10,458 nt of DNA from the NCBI GenBank assembly GCA_035505975.1, contig DATJQJ010000046.1:1-10458 (forward strand), given 5' to 3'. How positions within the stretch are numbered: position 1 is the first letter of the stretch; every line of letters starts with the position of its first letter. A program made the position numbers and the translations under genes. The notes beneath the pieces were generated by a model. It did not search any database. It saw nothing but the letters and a program-made list of their open reading frames with translations, and was not told the origin of the DNA. Positions 6,874 to 10,458 of this stretch are shown here, in pieces. The stretch comes from CAIKOD01 sp035505975. GTDB lineage: Archaea > Halobacteriota > Methanomicrobia > Methanomicrobiales > Methanospirillaceae.

Positions 6874-7266
6874 ATGCAATGCGCAGCATTAACAGGAATT
6901 TCTCCGGATGTCATCAGGGAGCTCAAGCTGGGGAAATCACGGACACTCGAACTCCAGAGCACCCACAATGTGGTGACGGTGGGCACCATCGAGCCTGGCA
7001 TGCCGGTATTCCTTACCTCGGTCAATGTCGAAGACCTTGGGACCGGAGACCAGGGGATCATCGCCGAAGCCCTCTCAGTAACGATTAGCATGAAACGGAC
7101 CGTGGAATACAGTCAGGGGTATATATTCGAAGAACGGGAGCGGATGTCAGCGCGGGTGAAAGTGAAGTATTGCAGCAATACGACCGTCAAGTCTGCCCTC
7201 CACGAAGGCATGTTCGACCCGGTGCAGGTGGACGTTGTGAAGTCCTGCTCATACCATGCCGTGTGA
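6874..7266 (+). CDS. Small conserved archaeal protein, possibly DUF22 family
   Basis: A 130-residue soluble protein. It begins MQCAALTGISPDVIRELKLG and runs through strand-rich segments: HNVVTVGTIEPGMPVFLTSV, a Gly/Asp turn (DLGTGDQGII), SVTISMKRTVEYSQGYIFEE, and ARVKVKYCSNTTVK. It ends HEGMFDPVQVDVVK then SCSYHAV. The size, the beta-rich layout and the GTIEP region recall the archaeal DUF22 family, but this is from memory and tentative; no activity is known to me. Three cysteines (early QCAA, KYCSN and the tail SCSY) are present but do not form a recognisable metal site. It sits five bases after the PAC2 gene with its ribosome site over that gene's stop, so the two are very probably co-transcribed and coupled. 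A functional link to proteasome biology is only a guess from position. Confidence 0.82.
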   Translation: MQCAALTGISPDVIRELKLGKSRTLELQSTHNVVTVGTIEPGMPVFLTSVNVEDLGTGDQGIIAEALSVTISMKRTVEYSQGYIFEERERMSARVKVKYCSNTTVKSALHEGMFDPVQVDVVKSCSYHAV

Positions 7267-7378
7267 TCGGGATATTTTCATCTTCTTTGCAGATACCAGG
7301 GATACTGATCCTTTTTGACACCGGGTCTCGGGCGATAGTTACATAGGGATTTGTCGACAATAGTGTAGAGCAAGACTT

Positions 7379-7453
7379 GGGCTTGTGGCTTAGCCTGGAT
7401 AGAGCGCCGGGCTTCTAACCCGGATGTCGGGGGTTCGAATCCCCCCAGGCCCG
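7379..7453 (+). tRNA. tRNA-Arg (anticodon TCT)
   Basis: A complete 75-nt cloverleaf. The acceptor stem is GGGCTTG (7379-7385) with CAGGCCC (7446-7452), including one G-T pair, and G7453 is the discriminator. The D stem is GCTT/GAGC. The anticodon stem is CCGGG/CCCGG around the loop CTTCTAA, giving anticodon TCT at 7414-7416, which reads AGA/AGG arginine codons. The variable loop is short and the T arm is GGGGG-TTCGAAT-CCCCC. There is no intron, and CCA is not encoded (CTG follows), as is frequent in archaea. A T6 tract 9 bases downstream should end transcription. Confidence 0.97.
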
Positions 7454-7462
7454 CTGTGGGAC

Positions 7463-7468
7463 TTTTTT
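7463..7468 (+). terminator. Oligo-T terminator after tRNA-Arg
   Basis: T6 tract about 10 bases after the mature 3' end of the tRNA, the expected place for an archaeal intrinsic terminator. Confidence 0.6.
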
Positions 7469-7580
7469 CCAAAAGCTCCAAAGCAGAATTCACCTTCCGA
7501 TGAATTTGAAGAATCTCCCTTCGATTACAACTCTGCCATAAGATATTACCACGTTCACATTCTAACCCGACAATTCACTT

Positions 7581-8246
7581 TCAATCCAGCCATTTCGTCA
7601 CATCATCAGGTGGCGGCCTGACAGACGGCGGAAGTTTCTCCTTTGGATAGCCCACAGCACACCCATTCAGTTCATATGCCCCTGGTTCTATCCCAAGCAA
7701 TCTGCAAAATTCGGGGTCTGATCCCATCTGGGTCGTGAGGGATACGAGCTGGAATCCAAGATTCAGGGCCGTTGCCTTGAGCCACATGTTCTCGAGGCAG
7801 TGAGCGAGCGACTGCTGTTCGACAGGCGGGTATCCTTTTCGTTCGGCAACGACGATGAAATAGGGTGCATTGCCGACCCCTCCAACAAACCCCATCTTTT
7901 TCATCATATCCAGACGGCTCGCAAAGGATTGGGTTTTTTCAGTCATCCCGGGGTTGTTCCCGGTTTCCCGGGAAAGGTCATTGTACATCTCGATAATCTT
8001 CTCCATCATCAGGCCGCCGGCGATGCTGATGCTCCTGCTTTCATTGGAAAAGACGAAAAACTGGCGGAAATATTGGGAGCCTCCTCCCCCCACTGCTGCG
8101 GCCGCAAAAGGTGCGGCAAGGCCGGCCTTTATTATTTCAGATATCTGGTCCTTCTCGGGGAAATCGGGCAGGAACATCCGGTTCGTCCTCCGTGCGGCAA
8201 TAATATCGTCAAGGACAACGTTTGCGGCATTATCGAACTGGCACAT
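7581..8246 (-). CDS. Nitroreductase-family flavoprotein
   Basis: A 221-residue soluble protein of the nitroreductase family (FMN-dependent oxidoreductases, usually dimers using NAD(P)H or other donors). The N-terminal RRTNRMFLPDFP (residues 19-30) is the basic FMN-phosphate segment, equivalent to RRS.R.F in the family, and is followed by the helix DQISEIIKAGLAAPF. The middle has MGFVGGVGNAPYFIVVAERKG. HCLENMWLKATALNLGFQLV is the conserved late helix and start of the next element. The C-terminal CAVGYPKEKLP is the typical family ending strand and GYP turn. The length is normal. A glycine-rich stretch (AAAAVGGGGSQYFRQFF) replaces the usual N/Q-rich FMN loop and may reflect a sub-family difference. 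The substrate cannot be inferred; the protein could be a nitroreductase, a dehalogenase-like or another flavin oxidoreductase. It is a single gene, divergent from the secreted-protein gene and convergent with the tRNA. Confidence 0.9.
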   Translation of the reverse strand: MCQFDNAANVVLDDIIAARRTNRMFLPDFPEKDQISEIIKAGLAAPFAAAAVGGGGSQYFRQFFVFSNESRSISIAGGLMMEKIIEMYNDLSRETGNNPGMTEKTQSFASRLDMMKKMGFVGGVGNAPYFIVVAERKGYPPVEQQSLAHCLENMWLKATALNLGFQLVSLTTQMGSDPEFCRLLGIEPGAYELNGCAVGYPKEKLPPSVRPPPDDVTKWLD

Positions 8247-8317
8247 AATCTCACATTATGGTAAAACTACTATTAGAATCACACCGGCTCCATGATACAG
8301 GCATGGTCTCCCGATAG

Positions 8318-8325
8318 TTTTATTA
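8318..8325 (+). promoter_or_regulatory. Probable TATA box for the secreted-protein gene
   Basis: TTTATTAA, a good archaeal TATA-like match about 70 bases before the start codon at 8390. A start site near 8348 would leave a leader of about 40 bases containing the ribosome site GGGGGAT at 8379-8385. Confidence 0.45.
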
Positions 8326-8389
8326 ACAGACTCCAGGGTAGTATTGACATACCGATTGGAAATAAATCCTTTCAGATCGGGGGATAAAA

Positions 8390-9487
8390 ATGAAATCCCT
8401 TTGTGTTGGAGCAGGTGTCCTGTTGGCTGTCGTGTTTCTTGTATCATTCACGGGTACCGCATATGCAGATCGTAATGTTCCGGCGCCGCCTGAAATACAG
8501 GGCCTGGCGACCGGCACCGGAATGAACGTTCAGGGGACGATTATTGAGACCGATTCAGGGGCATGGAGTGTCAATGTCAATGGCATTCCGATAAGCGGGG
8601 ACGATCCATTCCTGGCATCGTATCCCCGATGGGCTGATACTCCGTTTGAAAACTATACAAATTTTAAGGAGTTCTGGGATGAGGATTCTGCGACTTTCCC
8701 TGGAGAACACCTGCAGGACCTCCTGAACTGGTTTGCCATTCCAGGCAATACGTTCGAGACTGCGGGTCCCTGGGCGAACGACCTGCTTACCTGGCTCCAG
8801 GGACAGGGAAGCTCCCTGGACCCTCCTTTGCAGGACCAGGAGATCCAATATACTTCCGTTTATAACGATCAGATGATGGCTGTTTCGGGGCAGTCTGTCT
8901 TTGCCAAATCAATAGCGGTTACAACAGCTAACACGATTGCCGCCCAGAGCAACATCAGGGCAGACACCGGCGTGCAGTTCATCGGGATCGACACAGGCAG
9001 GGCGACACGGACCGAGGACCTCCTCGTCGATGGAGCGGCTCAGGCATCGAATACATCAGATGCAATTCTTTGTCCGTTCGTAACCAGCGTGTCATCGCTG
9101 ATTCCGGCTTACTGCAATATCGGTCAATCAGGAAGTTCATTCGATACTTCATTAGCATCGGTCGTCACGCATGCTGACGACCGGTTTGTCGGCACCGATT
9201 CTGCGTTCCCTGTTATCCTGAGCTATAATATCGCAGCAGAGGGAATAACCGCCGGTAACCGGTCTTCCCCGATGATTGGATCGGTATCGGCATATCTAAA
9301 TGTCCACGTGCAGGAAGCACGCAATGCCAGTTCACAGCCGTTGTTAATAGAGGGTTTTACCCAATACAACACTCTTCCACCACTGAAGTCTGAAGATCTG
9401 GTCTATTCCGGGACTTCATCTGCAAGCGGATTAATTACAAAGTTTGGCAAATCGATGAGTTACCAGTCGGGGTCCATCCTCCTGTAA
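8390..9487 (+). CDS. Secreted protein of unrecognised family (paralogue A)
   Basis: A 365-residue exported protein. Residues 1-26 form a Sec signal peptide (MKSLCVGAGVLLAVVFLVSF, then TGTAYA) with likely cleavage after AYA-26. C5 lies inside the hydrophobic start and makes no lipobox at the cleavage site, so it is not an obvious lipoprotein. The mature part has no further membrane segment, many Ser/Thr/Asn residues, possible N-glycosylation sites (N88, N221, N290, N312) and only two cysteines (C228, C242), which could form a disulfide. The second half reads as alternating strands (AVSGQSVFAKSIAVTTANTI, GVQFIGIDTG, AYLNVHVQEA). The C-terminal 32 residues, with SSASGLI and YQSG, match 20 of 32 residues of the partial gene at the window's right edge, defining a paralogous family. 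I do not recognise the family and assign no function. The start is fixed by the signal peptide and by GGGGGAT at 8379-8385. It is a single-gene unit ended by a T12 terminator. Confidence 0.88.
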   Translation: MKSLCVGAGVLLAVVFLVSFTGTAYADRNVPAPPEIQGLATGTGMNVQGTIIETDSGAWSVNVNGIPISGDDPFLASYPRWADTPFENYTNFKEFWDEDSATFPGEHLQDLLNWFAIPGNTFETAGPWANDLLTWLQGQGSSLDPPLQDQEIQYTSVYNDQMMAVSGQSVFAKSIAVTTANTIAAQSNIRADTGVQFIGIDTGRATRTEDLLVDGAAQASNTSDAILCPFVTSVSSLIPAYCNIGQSGSSFDTSLASVVTHADDRFVGTDSAFPVILSYNIAAEGITAGNRSSPMIGSVSAYLNVHVQEARNASSQPLLIEGFTQYNTLPPLKSEDLVYSGTSSASGLITKFGKSMSYQSGSILL

Positions 9488-9490
9488 GAA

Positions 9491-9502
9491 TTTTTTTTTT
9501 TT
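9491..9502 (+). terminator. T12 terminator after the secreted-protein gene
   Basis: Twelve consecutive T starting three bases after the TAA stop, a strong archaeal intrinsic terminator and the longest homopolymer in the window. Confidence 0.7.
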
Positions 9503-9866
9503 GGGTATGGTCCCAATAAATCTCCTGACTCCAGATCGGATGCTAATCCCAATGTTCCTGCATGATAATCATCCTGGTTTTGAAAAGGGTCAAATGAGAG
9601 ATTATTCCCTGGTCGTGCCCTAATCAAATTATTGCAGGGGATCCTTCGGTGTCAGCGGAGTCAATCTCAATACGAAATAAGGGACGTTGCATATTTTTTT
9701 CATGGATATCGGATAACGTAATTTTACTAAATTTTTCGTCGTGCTTTGTGCAGCTACCCTTTTTTAATTATTCATGCATTCTGACCATTGACCAGTTTCC
9801 GATCCTGACCAGATCCCTTTACGATCTCTACCCTGTCATCAACGGGCATTAGGAAAACTCCAGCAG

Positions 9867-9874
9867 ATTAATGA
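9867..9874 (+). promoter_or_regulatory. Possible TATA element for the TPR gene
   Basis: ATTAATGA centred about 28 bases before the ATG at 9898. No Shine-Dalgarno sequence precedes that ATG (TTTTTTCCC instead), so a leaderless transcript is the simplest reading. The match to a TATA consensus is weak. Confidence 0.28.
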
Positions 9875-9897
9875 GTGAATAAAAAGCATTTTTTCCC

Positions 9898-10185
9898 ATG
9901 GCATCCGGGGGCGAGGAGTTATATCAGCTCATACTGGACCGCTTCAAAAGAGGTCTGCTGGACCCTGAATTTTATGAACGGATGAGGTCATTTTTAAAGG
10001 ATATGAACTATTCCCCGAAATCCAATGATTCTGAGACGTGGAATACGATGGGAAATACCTTTTTCAGGGAGAACGACCTGGTCCACGCCCTCCAGTGTTA
10101 TGAAAATGCGATCGCAATTGATTACGATAACAGCGATGCTCATTACAATATCGAACTTACCTTAAAACTTCTCAAACGGAAATGA
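9898..10185 (+). CDS. Small TPR-repeat protein
   Basis: A 95-residue cytoplasmic protein. Residues 1-40 form a charged helical head (GEELYQLILDRFKRGLLDPE, then FYERMRSFLKDMNY). Residues 45-78 are one complete tetratricopeptide repeat (TWNTMGNTFFREND, then ALQCYENAIAIDYDN) with the W-G-F-A-A pattern in the right places. Residues 79-92 (SDAHYNIELTLKLL) are helix A of a second repeat that stops early. TPRs bind other proteins, so a role as a small adaptor is possible, but the partner is unknown. With only about one and a half repeats it may need to dimerise or join another TPR protein. The first ATG is chosen. There is no Shine-Dalgarno sequence, so it is probably leaderless. It lies between two convergent paralogous secreted-protein genes, with no sign of being in an operon with either. 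Confidence 0.85.
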   Translation: MASGGEELYQLILDRFKRGLLDPEFYERMRSFLKDMNYSPKSNDSETWNTMGNTFFRENDLVHALQCYENAIAIDYDNSDAHYNIELTLKLLKRK

Positions 10186-10260
10186 AATGAGAGATGAGTA
10201 ATAAAAAAGACAAGGGTTTTATTTTAAATCAGTGGTGGGATCTCATTTCCCTGTCTGTCA

Positions 10261-10270
10261 ATTTTTTTAT
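10261..10270 (+). terminator. T-rich terminator region between convergent genes
   Basis: ATTTTTTTAT has a T7 tract about 75 bases after the TPR stop; a weaker T4-A-T4 tract (GGGTTTTATTTTAA, from about 10214) comes earlier. On the minus strand a T6 tract (plus-strand A6 at 10283-10288) ends the convergent partial gene. The 118-base gap thus seems to serve as a two-way terminator. Confidence 0.45.
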
Positions 10271-10303
10271 AAAGCAATCAGGAAAAAATGGATCCAGGGG
10301 AAA

Positions 10304-10458
10304 TCAGATGAGCACCAGTCCCGACTGGTAGTGCATCGCTTTATTGAAACCGCTGATAAGGCCGCTCGCCGAAGACGACTCGGAATAGCTCAGGTCCTGG
10401 CTCTTTTTGGTCCAGCTGGCCAAATATGCCGCTTCGGTAGGTGCAGTATGGTCAGGCT
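10304..10458 (-). CDS. Secreted-protein paralogue B, C-terminal end (truncated by window edge)
   Basis: The last 50 codons of a minus-strand gene that enters from beyond the window, ending in TGA (plus-strand TCA at 10304-10306). The visible residues read PDHTAPTEAAYLASWTKKSQ, then DLSYSESSSASGLISGFNKA, then MHYQSGLVLI. Aligned without gaps to the last 32 residues of the protein at 8390-9487, 20 of 32 are identical, including S-x-DL-x-YS, SSASGLI, K-x-M and YQSG. That is strong evidence for a paralogue. The DNA is much more diverged than the protein, so the duplication is old and the reading frame is under selection. By analogy it should carry a signal peptide, but this lies outside the window. 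A T6 tract on its own strand follows the stop. Confidence 0.82.
   Translation of the reverse strand, partial: PDHTAPTEAAYLASWTKKSQDLSYSESSSASGLISGFNKAMHYQSGLVLI

Larger units (their letters stand above)
9488..9897. other. AT-rich intergenic region before the TPR gene
   Basis: About 410 bases. Apart from the T12 terminator and a possible promoter near its right end, I see no gene. A 67-codon plus-strand ORF (9649-9852) starts at GTG without a ribosome site and has a composition typical of random AT-rich sequence. No repeats or RNA structure stood out. Confidence 0.5.

Noticed and set aside
7278..7493. 71-codon minus-strand ORF with GLGGFEPPTSGLEARR
   Set aside because: It is the antisense reading of the tRNA-Arg gene. 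This peptide pattern is a well-known artefact of tRNA complements (GGGTTCGAATCC region), not a protein.
8323..8517. Minus-strand ORFs in the nitroreductase/secreted-protein gap (8256-8447 and 8323-8517)
   Set aside because: They lie antisense to the signal peptide and leader of the secreted protein, lack ribosome sites and have no recognisable features.
9649..9852. 67-codon plus-strand ORF in the AT-rich spacer
   Set aside because: It starts with GTG and has no ribosome site. Its Phe/Ile/Ser-rich content follows the AT-rich base composition, and no domain is seen.
1..10458. CRISPR array, insertion sequence, prophage or toxin-antitoxin module
   Set aside because: No regularly spaced direct repeats, transposase or integrase motifs, long terminal inverted repeats or toxin/antitoxin-like gene pairs were seen anywhere in the window.

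Overview
The window most likely comes from a methanogenic archaeon of the order Methanomicrobiales (Methanoregula/Methanosphaerula-like). The evidence is an archaeal-type leucyl-tRNA synthetase, an archaeal 'RHDINN' multi-PAS histidine kinase, a PAC2-family proteasome-assembly-chaperone homologue followed by a small archaeal-type protein, a tRNA gene without an encoded CCA, TATA-like promoter elements with leaderless starts, and oligo-T terminators. The order-level placement is inferred from protein style; no search was possible.

Layout. 1-1113 (+) is the C-terminal part of leucyl-tRNA synthetase, cut by the window edge. 1114-1538 holds no convincing gene, but has a GC-rich patch with two adjacent hairpins and a possible gene remnant on the minus strand. 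1539-5318 (-) is one very large soluble signalling protein: a receiver domain, seven PAS domains and a histidine-kinase core. 5319-5797 is mostly non-coding, with a doubtful 70-codon ORF. 5798-6109 (-) is a small archaeal protein resembling DUF5611. It diverges from 6143-6868 (+), a PAC2-family protein ending in Met-Tyr-Gly, which fits the HbYX proteasome-docking motif. A possible DUF22-type protein (6874-7266) follows and appears translationally coupled to it. 7379-7453 (+) is tRNA-Arg(TCT). 7581-8246 (-) is a nitroreductase-family flavoprotein. 8390-9487 (+) is a secreted protein of an unrecognised family. 9488-9897 is AT-rich and starts with a T12 terminator. 9898-10185 (+) is a 95-residue TPR protein. 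10304-10458 (-) is the C-terminal end of a second secreted protein, a clear paralogue of the one at 8390-9487.

How the genes relate. Most are single-gene transcription units. The only convincing operon is the PAC2 gene with its downstream partner, where the Shine-Dalgarno sequence of the second gene overlaps the stop codon of the first. The two secreted paralogues converge on the small TPR gene and form a lineage-specific exported-protein locus of unknown role. I do not see a defence system, CRISPR array, transposon or prophage. The most interesting items are the paralogous secreted family with its conserved C-terminal signature, the HbYX-like tail of the PAC2 protein, and the tightly packed face-to-face promoters in the 33 bp between the two divergent genes at 6109/6143.
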